A stretch of 64,000 nt of DNA from Chitinophaga agri (GTDB lineage Bacteria > Bacteroidota > Bacteroidia > Chitinophagales > Chitinophagaceae): contig NZ_CP048113.1 of NCBI RefSeq assembly GCF_010093065.1, forward strand, positions 3,906,001-3,970,000. Direction: 5' to 3'. The position numbers were made by a program, and so were the translations under genes. The notes beneath the pieces were generated by a model, which saw only the letters and a program-made list of their open reading frames with translations, was not told the origin of the DNA and did not search any database. Shown in pieces: positions 18,355 through 26,781 of this stretch. Numbering within the stretch: the stretch's first letter is position 1; each line of letters begins with the position of its first letter.

Positions 18355-20787
18355 ATGACTATTTCGTACAATTGGCTGTGTGACTATTTGCCGGTAAAAC
18401 CTACGCCGGAGGAACTATCTGTTATTTTGACGCGTATTGGTCTTGAGGTGGAAAGCCTGGAGCAGTTCGAGTCCATAAAAGGCAGCCTCGAAGGACTGGT
18501 GATCGGAGAAGTACTGACCGTAGCTCCGCATCCCAATGCCGATAAGCTCAGACTGACAACTGTAAGTATCGGTCAGGGTGAACCGCTGAATATTGTATGT
18601 GGTGCCCCCAACGTTGCTGCCGGACAAAAAGTAGTGATCGCTCCGACAGGTGCGACTATTTATCCGGCCAGTGGTGAACCAATGACGATGAAGAAAGCCA
18701 AGATCCGTGGGGAAGAAAGTCATGGTATGATCTGCGCAGAAGATGAAATCGGACTGGGCAGCAGTCACGCTGGTATTATGGTACTGGATGCATCCCTGCA
18801 ACCCGGCACGCCTGCCCGTGATGTATTCAAGCCTGTACAGGACTGGGTATATGAGATCGGTCTGACCCCTAACAGGATGGACGCTATGAGTCACCTGGGT
18901 GTGGCGAAAGATGTCTGCGCTTACCTGAACAATGCTGAGAATACATTGAAATACAAGGCATTAGCGCCTGAGCTGACGGCTTTGCCCAAAGCAGCCACCG
19001 CTTATCCTATCAGTGTAACGGTTGAGAACCTGGACGCCTGTCCTCGTTACAGTGGCATTTCCATCACTGGCGTAAAGATCGCCTCTTCACCTGACTGGCT
19101 GAAAAACAAACTGTTAGCTATTGGTGTAAGACCTATCAACAATATCGTCGATATCACCAACTTCATCCTGCATGAAACCGGTCAGCCGCTGCATGCTTTT
19201 GATGCGGATGCTATCACCGGTCAGAAGGTGATCGTTAAGAATCTGCCACAGGATACACTTTTCGTGACCCTGGATGAAAAAGAGCGTAAACTGGATGCTG
19301 CAGATCTGATGATCTGCAACGGCAACAGTGAGCCGATGTGTATTGCCGGTGTTTTCGGTGGTTTACATTCCGGCGTAACCGAAACAACACAGCACATATT
19401 CCTGGAAAGTGCCTGGTTCAGTCCGGCCAGTATCCGCCCTACCTCCTTCCGTCACGGTCTCCGCACTGACGCTGCTGCCCGTTTCGAAAAAGGTGTGGAT
19501 ATCTCCGGTACCGTATATGTATTACAGCGTGCAGCTGCACTGATCTGCGAACTGGCAGGTGGTCAGGTAGCATCTGAAGTAATTGATGTATATCCTACTC
19601 CAAAACAGCAGACGGAGGTGACCAGCACCTGGTCTTATATCCGTAAACTAAGTGGAAAGGCCTATCCGGATGAAAAGATCGTAACGATCCTCACCAGCCT
19701 GGGGTTTGGTTTGCTGGAACGCGATGCGGATAAATTCCGGGTAAGCGTACCTTTCAGCAAACCGGATATCAGCATTCCGGCTGACCTGGTAGAGGAAGTA
19801 ATGCGTATTGACGGACTGGACAACATTGAAATACCATCCCAGGTATTGATCACACCAGCAGCTAATCCTAAACCGGACCGGGAGAAAGTACGTGAGAAAG
19901 CAGCTAACTATCTGGCAGCCAACGGATTCAACGAGATCTTCACCAACTCCATCACGAACGGTAAATATTTCACACCGGAAGTACTGGAACGTACAGTGAG
20001 GATGATCAACAGCCTGAGCGCTGACCTGGATGTGATGCGTCCGTCCATGTTAGAGACCGGTCTTGAAAGTGTGGCCCATAATTTGAATCGTCGTAACGAC
20101 AATCTGCTGTTCTTCGAATTTGGTAATACATATGCCGTTCAGGAACAGGGGAAATACGAAGAAACAGCGCACCTGAGCCTTTATCTGACAGGTCAGAAAA
20201 GGACGGAGAACTGGATGCAGAAGGCAGAACCGGTAGATTTTTACTTCCTGAAAGGATATGTACAGAACCTGTTCCGTCAACTGGGCATCAGTGGCCTTAC
20301 ATGGGCAGAAGCTGAGATCGACGGAATACAACAGGGATGGCAGATCAGCGTTAAAAATAAGCCAGTAGTGAATCTGGGCGCGGTAAGTGCACAGAAGCTG
20401 AAACAGTTTGATATCAAGCAGCAGGTATGGTTTGCGGATATTAACTGGAAGATTGTATTGGGATTACTGCAAAAAAGCGATAACTTTTACAAGGAAATAC
20501 CGAAGTTCCCTGCAGTTCGCCGTGACCTGGCATTAGTACTGGACAAACAGGTGAAATTTGCGGCAGTAGAAGCTGCTGCGAAAACAGTGAAGTCATCACT
20601 GTTGCAGGAACTGAACCTGTTTGATGTATTCGAAAGTGAAAAACTGGGTGCGAATAAGAAATCTTACGCCGTTAGTTTCACCTTCCAGGATGCCCAGAAG
20701 ACCCTTACTGATAAAGAAATTGACGCAGTGATGGATAAACTGGTGAAAGCATTCGAAGGACAGCTGCAGGCTGAGATCAGAAAATAG
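18355..20787 (+). CDS. pheT: Phenylalanine-tRNA ligase beta subunit
   Basis: PheT forms the alpha2-beta2 enzyme with PheS and charges tRNA-Phe. The 810-residue length is normal. Domains in order: an EMAPII-like tRNA-binding domain at about 40-150 (HPNADKLRLTTVSIG), the B3/B4 domain that carries the editing site at about 210-400, the B5 domain at about 405-480, the catalytic-like core, and the FDX-ACB anticodon-binding domain from about residue 715 (FPAVRRDLALVLDKQVKF). pheS is not adjacent, so the two subunits are encoded apart, as is common in Bacteroidota. A 16-bp stem hairpin lies 19 bp after the stop. Confidence 0.98.
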   Translation: MTISYNWLCDYLPVKPTPEELSVILTRIGLEVESLEQFESIKGSLEGLVIGEVLTVAPHPNADKLRLTTVSIGQGEPLNIVCGAPNVAAGQKVVIAPTGATIYPASGEPMTMKKAKIRGEESHGMICAEDEIGLGSSHAGIMVLDASLQPGTPARDVFKPVQDWVYEIGLTPNRMDAMSHLGVAKDVCAYLNNAENTLKYKALAPELTALPKAATAYPISVTVENLDACPRYSGISITGVKIASSPDWLKNKLLAIGVRPINNIVDITNFILHETGQPLHAFDADAITGQKVIVKNLPQDTLFVTLDEKERKLDAADLMICNGNSEPMCIAGVFGGLHSGVTETTQHIFLESAWFSPASIRPTSFRHGLRTDAAARFEKGVDISGTVYVLQRAAALICELAGGQVASEVIDVYPTPKQQTEVTSTWSYIRKLSGKAYPDEKIVTILTSLGFGLLERDADKFRVSVPFSKPDISIPADLVEEVMRIDGLDNIEIPSQVLITPAANPKPDREKVREKAANYLAANGFNEIFTNSITNGKYFTPEVLERTVRMINSLSADLDVMRPSMLETGLESVAHNLNRRNDNLLFFEFGNTYAVQEQGKYEETAHLSLYLTGQKRTENWMQKAEPVDFYFLKGYVQNLFRQLGISGLTWAEAEIDGIQQGWQISVKNKPVVNLGAVSAQKLKQFDIKQQVWFADINWKIVLGLLQKSDNFYKEIPKFPAVRRDLALVLDKQVKFAAVEAAAKTVKSSLLQELNLFDVFESEKLGANKKSYAVSFTFQDAQKTLTDKEIDAVMDKLVKAFEGQLQAEIRK

Positions 20788-20800
20788 TCGCCCGGGTTGC

Positions 20801-20905
20801 GAATGACGAATTACGAATGAAGGTCTTCATTCGTAATTCGCCACCCGTTTCTAAACAAAAAGCTGTTTCATTCGTAATTTGTAATTCGTAATCAGTAATT
20901 CGCAA
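20801..20905. repeat. AATTACGAATT-type intergenic repeat with hairpin
   Basis: A perfect 16-bp inverted repeat (20807-20822 and 20825-20840) with a 2-nt loop is followed by further copies of the core on the opposite sense at about 20868-20903. The same core recurs between other genes of this window. It may act as a terminator or attenuator between pheT and the next gene. Confidence 0.7.
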
Positions 20906-20910
20906 CAGAC

Positions 20911-21216
20911 TTGGCTTTAGAGCAATACATACAAAGGATCGACGAAAAACTCCACCTGTTGTTAAAAAAGCTCCAACAGGTGCAGGCTGAAAATGTATTG
21001 CTGAAAGAGCAGCTGCTGGAGCAGGAGTCCACACTGTCAATACAGCAGGAAATGATTGCTTCGCTGGAAAACAAACTCCACCTGGCTAAAATGGCCGGGG
21101 CGCAGGGTTCGCCAGCCGGCAGAGAGGATGATGAAGAATTCAGAAAAGAAATGCGCAACAAGATCAATGACTATATTAAAGAGATTGATCGTTGTATCGC
21201 ACTGTTAAACAGCTAG
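20911..21216 (+). CDS. Small coiled-coil protein upstream of zapA
   Basis: The 101-residue protein is almost entirely helical. A coiled coil at about 8-60 (LHLLLKKLQQVQAENVLLKE) is followed by a short linker with AGAQGSPAGRED and a helical C-terminus (RKEMRNKINDYIKEIDRCI) that resembles the end of ZapA-type proteins. The only reasonable start is TTG at 20911, since no ATG or GTG fits. zapA follows 15 bp later, so the two are co-transcribed. Small coiled-coil genes in this position are common in Bacteroidota and a cell-division role is inferred, possibly analogous to ZapB. I do not claim homology to ZapB. Confidence 0.75.
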   Translation: MALEQYIQRIDEKLHLLLKKLQQVQAENVLLKEQLLEQESTLSIQQEMIASLENKLHLAKMAGAQGSPAGREDDEEFRKEMRNKINDYIKEIDRCIALLNS

Positions 21217-21231
21217 TTAAAAACAAGCCCC

Positions 21232-21522
21232 ATGGAGCCGCTGATTCCCATTAATATTGTGGTAGCCGACAGGTCATACCGTATTAAGATAAAACCTGAA
21301 GAGGAAGAGGAAGTACGACGCACCATGAAGGAGGTGAACGAAAAGATCATTGAATTTAAAACGGCGTATGCGGGTAAAGACCTTCAGGATTATATCGCGA
21401 TGGTCCTTATTATGTACGCTACCCACCCGGTAACGAGTGGAGGGAAAGTCCAGTTGGGCCTTGCGCCTTTCCTGGAAGAGAAATTACAGCATCTGGAAGA
21501 ATTGCTGGACGGCTCACTGTGA
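21232..21522 (+). CDS. zapA: Cell division protein ZapA
   Basis: ZapA binds FtsZ and bundles its filaments at mid-cell. The 96-residue length is typical, with the N-terminal beta-rich head (IPINIVVADRSYRIKIKPEEE) and the long helix VRRTMKEVNEKIIEFKTAYA followed by the second helix QDYIAMVLIMYAT. The residue pattern fits the ZapA family well. It follows the coiled-coil gene by 15 bp and lies 362 bp before rny, a layout seen in other Bacteroidota. Confidence 0.88.
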   Translation: MEPLIPINIVVADRSYRIKIKPEEEEEVRRTMKEVNEKIIEFKTAYAGKDLQDYIAMVLIMYATHPVTSGGKVQLGLAPFLEEKLQHLEELLDGSL

Positions 21523-21884
21523 TAATTAAACGGAATGAAGCACGAAGAATTAGGAATTGATACAACTGTTTAGACCTGAATCTGAAAGATAATTCGAACT
21601 AACCCGGATCTGTGTTGCACGAAAATATTTTGAAAAAGTAGATTAGCAGATAGTAACGTATTAAAATAAACCGACAACATACTACTAACATAATCAATGC
21701 TTTATCCACTTATCAATTACAGGAATCTTCTGTAAGTGCCCACACATCTGCATATCAGCTTATCATCCCGTCGTTTCGCACATTCTTTTTTGTATTTTCG
21801 CAAATCAAGTTCTCAACCCTCTACCTTTCCACGGAATGGGATACGGCCAGGAATGCAACATAAATCAAGTATTAAAAATTTTGT
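21523..21884. other. 362-bp gap between zapA and rny, possible small RNA locus
   Basis: No protein gene fits. A copy of the AATTAGGAATT-type repeat is at 21548-21562. An 8-nt segment AATTGATA (21555-21562) can pair with TATCAATT (21711-21718), which would enclose about 160 nt. A 6S RNA gene lies near zapA in many bacteria, so this gap deserves a covariance-model search, but I cannot show the 6S fold. A weak promoter-like TATTTTCG lies at 21793-21800 before rny. Confidence 0.25.
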
Positions 21885-23450
21885 ATGGAAGTTACTTTAA
21901 TATCGACAATAGCCGCAGTAGTGGCATTGATCATAGGTATTTTATTAGGTAAGGTGATATTTGCCAAAAACACACAACATAAAATACAGGAAGCGGAACT
22001 GCAGGCACAGAAAATTGTAGCCGAAGGACAACTGACCGCTGAGAATCTGAAGAAAGACAGACTGCTGGAAGCAAAGGAAAAATTCCTGCAACTGAAAAGT
22101 GAACACGAGAAAGAAGTATTACAACGTAACCAGAAAATAGCTGACTCAGAAAATCGTATCAAACAGAAGGAACAGTCAGTAACGCAAAAAGCAGAAAATC
22201 TGCAGAAACAAATGCAGGAAAATGAAGCCATCAAGGAAAATCTGAACCGTCAGATGGAACTGGTAGCTGTTAAACGCACCGAACTGGAAAAACATCAGGA
22301 AGAGCATATCCGCCGCCTGGAAAAAGTAGCGGCCCTGACTGCTGAAGAAGCCCGCCACCAGCTGATCGAAAGCCTGAAAGAAGAAGCACGTTCCCAGGCC
22401 CTGTCACACATCCAGGAGATCATCGAAGATGCTAAACTGAAAGCGAACAAGGAAGCCAAGAAAATCATCATACAGTCTATCCAGCGTACTGCTGCTGAAC
22501 AGACGATCGAAAACGCCATCACTGTATTCAACCTGGAAAGTGATGAGATCAAAGGACAGATCATCGGTCGTGAAGGACGTAACATCCGCGCTATCGAAGC
22601 TGCTACTGGTGTTGACCTGATCGTAGACGATACCCCTGAAGCTATCGTACTGTCTTCCTTCGACCCATTACGTCGTGAGATAGCCCGTCTGTCCCTGCAA
22701 CGTCTGGTACAGGACGGCCGTATCCACCCTGCACGTATCGAAGAAGTAGTAGAAAAAACCAAGAAACAACTGGAAGAACAGGTAATGGATATCGGTGAAA
22801 GAACCGTTATCGAACTGGGGATCCATGGTCTGCATAAAGAACTGATCCGCCTGGTAGGTAAAATGCGTTTCCGCTCTTCCTACGGTCAGAACCTCCTGAT
22901 GCACTCCAAAGAAACAGCTAACCTGTGTGCGGTAATGGCTGCAGAACTGGGTCTGAACCCTAAACTGGCAAAACGTGCTGGTCTGCTGCATGACATTGGT
23001 AAGGTACCTGATGAAGAAACTGAACTGAGCCACGCATTACTCGGTGCGAAACTGGCTGAGAAATATGGCGAGCACGCTGCTGTAGTAAATGCTATCGGCG
23101 CTCACCACGATGAAATGGAAATGCAATATGTGATCTCTCCGATCGTACAGGCCTGTGACGCCATCAGTGGTGCACGCCCAGGTGCCCGTCGTGAGATCAT
23201 GCAGAGCTACCTGCAGCGTATCAAAGATCTGGAAAACCTGGCCCTCGCTCATGATGGTGTGGAAAAAGCATATGCTATCCAGGCCGGTCGTGAACTGCGC
23301 GTGATCGTTGAAAGTGATAAAGTAACTGATAACGATGCGGACCGTCTGTCTTTCGAGATCGCCAACAAGATCCAGACAGAAATGCAGTATCCAGGTCAGA
23401 TCAAGGTAACTGTGATCCGTGAAAAGCGTGCTGTAAACGTAGCCCGCTAA
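21885..23450 (+). CDS. rny: Ribonuclease Y
   Basis: Rny is a membrane-anchored endoribonuclease that starts mRNA decay. The 521-residue protein has an N-terminal membrane helix (about 4-25, [19 protein letters not shown]), a long charged coiled coil (about 30-205), a KH RNA-binding domain at about 212-275 with [17 protein letters not shown], and an HD metal-dependent phosphodiesterase domain with the catalytic pair in GLLHDIGKV (about residue 368). The C-terminal domain ends [16 protein letters not shown], as in the family. It is followed by a strong terminator at 23477-23508. Confidence 0.97.
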   Translation: MEVTLISTIAAVVALIIGILLGKVIFAKNTQHKIQEAELQAQKIVAEGQLTAENLKKDRLLEAKEKFLQLKSEHEKEVLQRNQKIADSENRIKQKEQSVTQKAENLQKQMQENEAIKENLNRQMELVAVKRTELEKHQEEHIRRLEKVAALTAEEARHQLIESLKEEARSQALSHIQEIIEDAKLKANKEAKKIIIQSIQRTAAEQTIENAITVFNLESDEIKGQIIGREGRNIRAIEAATGVDLIVDDTPEAIVLSSFDPLRREIARLSLQRLVQDGRIHPARIEEVVEKTKKQLEEQVMDIGERTVIELGIHGLHKELIRLVGKMRFRSSYGQNLLMHSKETANLCAVMAAELGLNPKLAKRAGLLHDIGKVPDEETELSHALLGAKLAEKYGEHAAVVNAIGAHHDEMEMQYVISPIVQACDAISGARPGARREIMQSYLQRIKDLENLALAHDGVEKAYAIQAGRELRVIVESDKVTDNDADRLSFEIANKIQTEMQYPGQIKVTVIREKRAVNVAR

Positions 23451-23476
23451 ACCGGCAACTGTAATAAACCTATTCT

Positions 23477-23508
23477 GAAAAGGCGTTCACTGTTGTGAGC
23501 GCCTTTTC
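23477..23508 (+). terminator. Terminator of rny
   Basis: A 14-bp stem with one G-T pair (23477-23490 and 23495-23508), a 4-nt loop and a following T-rich tract lies 27 bp after the rny stop. Confidence 0.85.
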
Positions 23509-23621
23509 ACTTTTTATACCACTCCCCCTTTCTTCACTGGCATAAACGACATTCATTTCTTACATTTAAGGTAACACGTCACCTGGCTACTCCCGTAGCC
23601 ACTAAAAACCGTTCTGAAAAA

Positions 23622-24215
23622 ATGAAAAGACTCCTTTTGGCAGCTGCCCTTCTCATTGGCAGCCATTTCACGTTTGCACAGAAACAACAACTCTTTAATG
23701 GTCAAAATCTCGATGGCTGGAAAGTCTACGGTACAGAGAAATGGTATGTCGATAAGGGAACGCTGGTATGCGAAAGCGGTCCTGATAAAGAATACGGCTA
23801 CCTCGCCACAGAACAGTCGTTTAAGAACTTCGAACTTACTGTCGAATTTAAACAGGAAGCTGACGGTAACAGTGGCGTATTTTTCCACTCTTCCATAGAG
23901 GGTACCAAGATCACCGGCTGGCAGGCAGAGGTAGCGCCGGCAGGTAGCCATACCGGTGGTATCTATGAATCTTACGGCAGGGGATGGCTGATACAGCCTG
24001 CTGCTGACAAAGAAAAATACCTGAAACAGGGGGAATGGAATACGATGAAGGTGATTGTCAAAGATAACCAGGTAACGACCATCCTCAATGGCCATGAAAT
24101 GATCCGGCTGACTGATGAAAAGATTGGCGCTGCCGATGGGCAGATTGCCCTGCAGATCCATTCAGGTGGTGGCATTAAAGTGAGGTGGAAGAATATTTCC
24201 ATTGTCACACTATAA
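23622..24215 (+). CDS. DUF1080 (3-keto-disaccharide hydrolase-like) periplasmic protein
   Basis: The 197-residue protein has a signal peptide ending TFAQ and one DUF1080 domain, a concanavalin-like beta-sandwich. The family pattern is complete: LFNGQNLDGWKVYG near the start, FELTVEFKQEADGNSGVFFH, the central GGIYESYGRGWL, the helix-like WNTMKVIVKDNQVTTILNGH and the end IALQIHSGGGIKVRWKNI. Members studied in Bacteroidota cleave 3-keto-glycosides or related oxidised sugars. Here it stands alone between rny and a purine nucleoside phosphorylase gene, so its physiological substrate is not indicated by context. Confidence 0.9.
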   Translation: MKRLLLAAALLIGSHFTFAQKQQLFNGQNLDGWKVYGTEKWYVDKGTLVCESGPDKEYGYLATEQSFKNFELTVEFKQEADGNSGVFFHSSIEGTKITGWQAEVAPAGSHTGGIYESYGRGWLIQPAADKEKYLKQGEWNTMKVIVKDNQVTTILNGHEMIRLTDEKIGAADGQIALQIHSGGGIKVRWKNISIVTL

Positions 24216-24224
24216 CACTGCAGG

Positions 24225-24282
24225 AATTAAGAATTACGAATTAGGAATTACCTTCGCGGCATCCAATTCGTAATTCTTAATT
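24225..24282. repeat. AATTACGAATT-type intergenic hairpin
   Basis: A perfect 18-bp inverted repeat, aattaagaattacgaatt at 24225-24242 and its complement at 24265-24282, encloses a 22-nt loop. It lies directly upstream of the phosphorylase gene (7 bp to the ATG), so it may terminate the DUF1080 transcript or shape the leader of the next one. Confidence 0.8.
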
Positions 24283-24288
24283 ATTTAT

Positions 24289-25101
24289 ATGTTGTTAGAA
24301 CAGATAAAAGAGGCCGTTTCTTTTCTGAAAGATCTTCAGCCGGCACGTGTAGGCATTGTACTAGGTACAGGCCTTGGCCAACTGGTTAGCCATATCAGGA
24401 TTCAGAAAACTATCCCCTACCATGAAATACCTCACTTCCCTGAGTCTACTGTAGAATCACATAAAGGTCAGCTGATCTACGGACATATCGGTGATACGCC
24501 GGTGATCGCTATGCAGGGACGCTTTCATTATTACGAAGGCTATTCCATGCAGCAGATCACTTTTCCTATCCGTGTGATGAAAGCGCTGGGCATTCAGTAC
24601 CTGTTACTGAGTAACGCTGCCGGAGGTATTAATAAAGCGTATACAAAGGGCGATATCGTGCTGCTGGATGATCATATCAATCTGCAGACGGATAATCCGC
24701 TACGCGGTCTTAATTCGCCTGATTTTGGCGCACGTTTTCCGGATATGAGTCGTCCGTACGATCCTGCGCTGGGGGAGATATTGCTGCAAGCAGCGGCCGC
24801 GTTAGGTCATAAAATGCATACGAACGGGGTGTATGCGGCGGTGACGGGTCCAAACCTAGAGACGCGTGCGGAGTATCGTTATCTGCGGACGATCGGAGCG
24901 GATATCGTGGGAATGAGTACTGTGCCGGAAGTGATCGTAGCGAATCAGTTGCAGTTGCCTTGTGCGGCGGTATCTGTGATTACAGATGAATGTGATCCGG
25001 ATAACCTGCACCCGGTGTCGATAGAGGAGATCATTGCGGTGGCTGGAACTGCGGATAAGAAGCTGAGTGAGGTGTTTGCGGCAGTGGTGAGTAAGTTGTA
25101 A
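24289..25101 (+). CDS. Purine nucleoside phosphorylase, trimeric (PNP/MTAP) family
   Basis: The enzyme splits purine nucleosides with phosphate into a base and ribose-1-phosphate for purine salvage. The 270-residue protein shows the family motifs: VLGTGLGQL (phosphate loop), GRFHYYEGYS, LSNAAGGINK, and VTGPNLETRAEYR, with STVPEV and SVITDECDP near the end. Human-type PNP has Asn in the position of the Asp in ITDECDP, so the base preference may differ from 6-oxopurines; that is inference. It is monocistronic and ends before a 14-bp stem shared with convergent scpB. A gene symbol such as punA is avoided because specificity is uncertain. Confidence 0.93.
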   Translation: MLLEQIKEAVSFLKDLQPARVGIVLGTGLGQLVSHIRIQKTIPYHEIPHFPESTVESHKGQLIYGHIGDTPVIAMQGRFHYYEGYSMQQITFPIRVMKALGIQYLLLSNAAGGINKAYTKGDIVLLDDHINLQTDNPLRGLNSPDFGARFPDMSRPYDPALGEILLQAAAALGHKMHTNGVYAAVTGPNLETRAEYRYLRTIGADIVGMSTVPEVIVANQLQLPCAAVSVITDECDPDNLHPVSIEEIIAVAGTADKKLSEVFAAVVSKL

Positions 25102-25190
25102 GTCTTAATGAGGTGAGGCTTTCTACGGCAAATGCAACTGGGTTTCAGTGGTACGATTAAGGGAAGTGCCATTTCCTGGATAAAGACCAA

Positions 25191-25236
25191 CTAAAAAGCA
25201 GGATAATGAGTGTAATATCATCATCCTGCTTTTTAG
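25191..25236. terminator. Bidirectional terminator between pnp-type gene and scpB
   Basis: A 14-bp perfect stem (25191-25204 and 25223-25236) with A and T runs at its outer ends lies between two convergent genes, so it can serve both strands. Confidence 0.8.
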
Positions 25237-25250
25237 TGTATACCTAGTGT

Positions 25251-26624
25251 TTATTTTTTGTTGTCCTCGTCGTCTTCTTCGTCCTCATCGTCCAGGTCAT
25301 CCTCATCATCGAAGTCTTCATCTTCGTCAAAGTCTTCTTCTATATCGTCGTCGCTGGGACCTTCCTCATCTTCTTTGTTCCCATCTGTATCATCATTGTC
25401 ATCGTCATCATCATCTTCTTCATCTTCCTCTTCATCATCTTCGTCATCCCAGTCCTCATCATCTTCTTCTTCATCTTCTTCTTCATCTTCTTCTTCATCA
25501 TCCTCCTCTTCGTCATCTTCTTCATCGTCTCCTTTGGGACCCAGGTCAGCTGCTGATTCCATAAAGGCGGCCAGTTCTTCGTCAGTTGCGTATGCAACCT
25601 CTTCTTCCGGCTCTTCGGCAGCTGCCGGTACGCCGTCTTCCGGCTCTTCTTCCCCGGCGAGTGCTTCGTCTATTGACGGAATACCGGTAGCGGCAATGAC
25701 GCTGTTATTTTTATCGTCGTCGTTATCGTCTTCTTCCGTATGGATGGTATCGTCTGTAATTGTAGCAGTATTGTCTTCTGATCCAGTAGTGGTGGTTTCC
25801 GTTTCCTCATCATTTGTTACAGGGATCACTTCATCATCAAATGGCAGGAAGAGTTTCGCCTGATGTACGGATGGTTTTTCGGTTTCTTCCGCGTCAGCTA
25901 CCGGAATATCGGGTTCGTTTGAAGGAGCGGTATGACCATTCAGACCTGACTGAGGGCCTTCGCCATCGGGGTTCTCCTGTTCCACCAGCTCACCAGTTTC
26001 GGAAACGACCATATTGCGGCCATCTTCTTCATCGGTACTGTTTTCCAGTCCGATGAGCGTTGGCTGAATACTTTCGTCATCAAATACCTCTTTCAGTTTA
26101 GGCAGATCTTTGGGCGAGTTAAGTCCAAAGTAGTCCATGAAAGCTTTGGAGGTAGCATATAATAATGGTTTACCAGGCAGGGTTTCGCTGCGGCCGGTAA
26201 TCACAATCAGTTCTTTTTCAAGTAGTTTCTGAATGGAGTAGTCAGTACTTACACCACGGATATGCTCTATTTCACCTTTAGAGATGGGTTGTTTGTAGGC
26301 AACGATCGCCAATGTCTCCAGGGCGGCAGTAGAGAGGCGTTTCAGGAATTTGTCACCGTTCAGCTGTGCGACGGTCTGATAGTATTCTTTTTTTGTCAGG
26401 AACTGATAACCGCCACCGCTTTCTTTTACCTCAAAGGCATAGAATTCGGTGCTATATTTTTCCTTGATAGCTTCCAGGGCGGCCTCCACCTGTTCGAGGG
26501 TGGCCCGGTCTTCCAGGAACGCGAGGGCATTATTCAGCAGGTCAAGTATTTCCAGCAGTGGCAAAGGTTTGTCTGCGGCAAATATCAGCGATTCAATATG
26601 CGGTATGATCTGTGAAATTTCCAT
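25251..26624 (-). CDS. scpB: Segregation and condensation protein B with a very long acidic tail
   Basis: ScpB binds ScpA and SMC in the bacterial condensin complex. Residues 1-190 form the expected twin winged-helix ScpB unit (HIESLIFAADKPLPLLEIL, then ALETLAIVAYKQPISKGEIE and IRGVSTDYSIQKLLEKELI). Beyond that, about 265 further residues are low complexity and strongly acidic; the last 130 are nearly all Asp and Glu (for example EEDEEEDEEEDEEEDDED). Typical ScpB is about 180-250 residues, so the tail doubles the protein. The tail DNA holds three perfect 12-bp copies at 25461-25496. scpA is not adjacent. The tail is real reading frame, since the frame is maintained to a stop and a terminator. 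Confidence 0.92.
   Translation of the reverse strand: MEISQIIPHIESLIFAADKPLPLLEILDLLNNALAFLEDRATLEQVEAALEAIKEKYSTEFYAFEVKESGGGYQFLTKKEYYQTVAQLNGDKFLKRLSTAALETLAIVAYKQPISKGEIEHIRGVSTDYSIQKLLEKELIVITGRSETLPGKPLLYATSKAFMDYFGLNSPKDLPKLKEVFDDESIQPTLIGLENSTDEEDGRNMVVSETGELVEQENPDGEGPQSGLNGHTAPSNEPDIPVADAEETEKPSVHQAKLFLPFDDEVIPVTNDEETETTTTGSEDNTATITDDTIHTEEDDNDDDKNNSVIAATGIPSIDEALAGEEEPEDGVPAAAEEPEEEVAYATDEELAAFMESAADLGPKGDDEEDDEEEDDEEEDEEEDEEEDDEDWDDEDDEEEDEEDDDDDDNDDTDGNKEDEEGPSDDDIEEDFDEDEDFDDEDDLDDEDEEDDEDNKK
25461..25496. repeat. 12-bp tandem repeat in the acidic tail of scpB
   Basis: Three perfect copies of atcttcttcttc encode repeated Glu/Asp in frame. Being a multiple of three, copy-number changes would alter tail length without frameshift. 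Confidence 0.85.
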
Positions 26625-26696
26625 GGTGCGGTTTTCAGTGTCCGGTATCCGGTGCAGAAAAGGGCAAACCCTTTACCACGCCTGCAAAACAAAAAA

Positions 26697-26724
26697 GTCA
26701 AAGGCCGAAAATACAGCCTTTGAC
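26697..26724 (-). terminator. Terminator of atpG
   Basis: A 9-bp perfect stem (26697-26705 and 26716-26724) lies 57 bp after the atpG stop, and the minus transcript continues into a run of six T. Confidence 0.8.
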
Positions 26725-26781
26725 CCTTATGAAGAAATCAAAATCTTTCGATGTTAATTCGGTGTGTATAAGTTATCTGGA

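Noticed and set aside
25258..25863. 201-codon plus-strand frame made almost entirely of serine
   Set aside because: It is the reverse complement of the Asp/Glu-rich tail of scpB, so the openness follows from the repeat composition.
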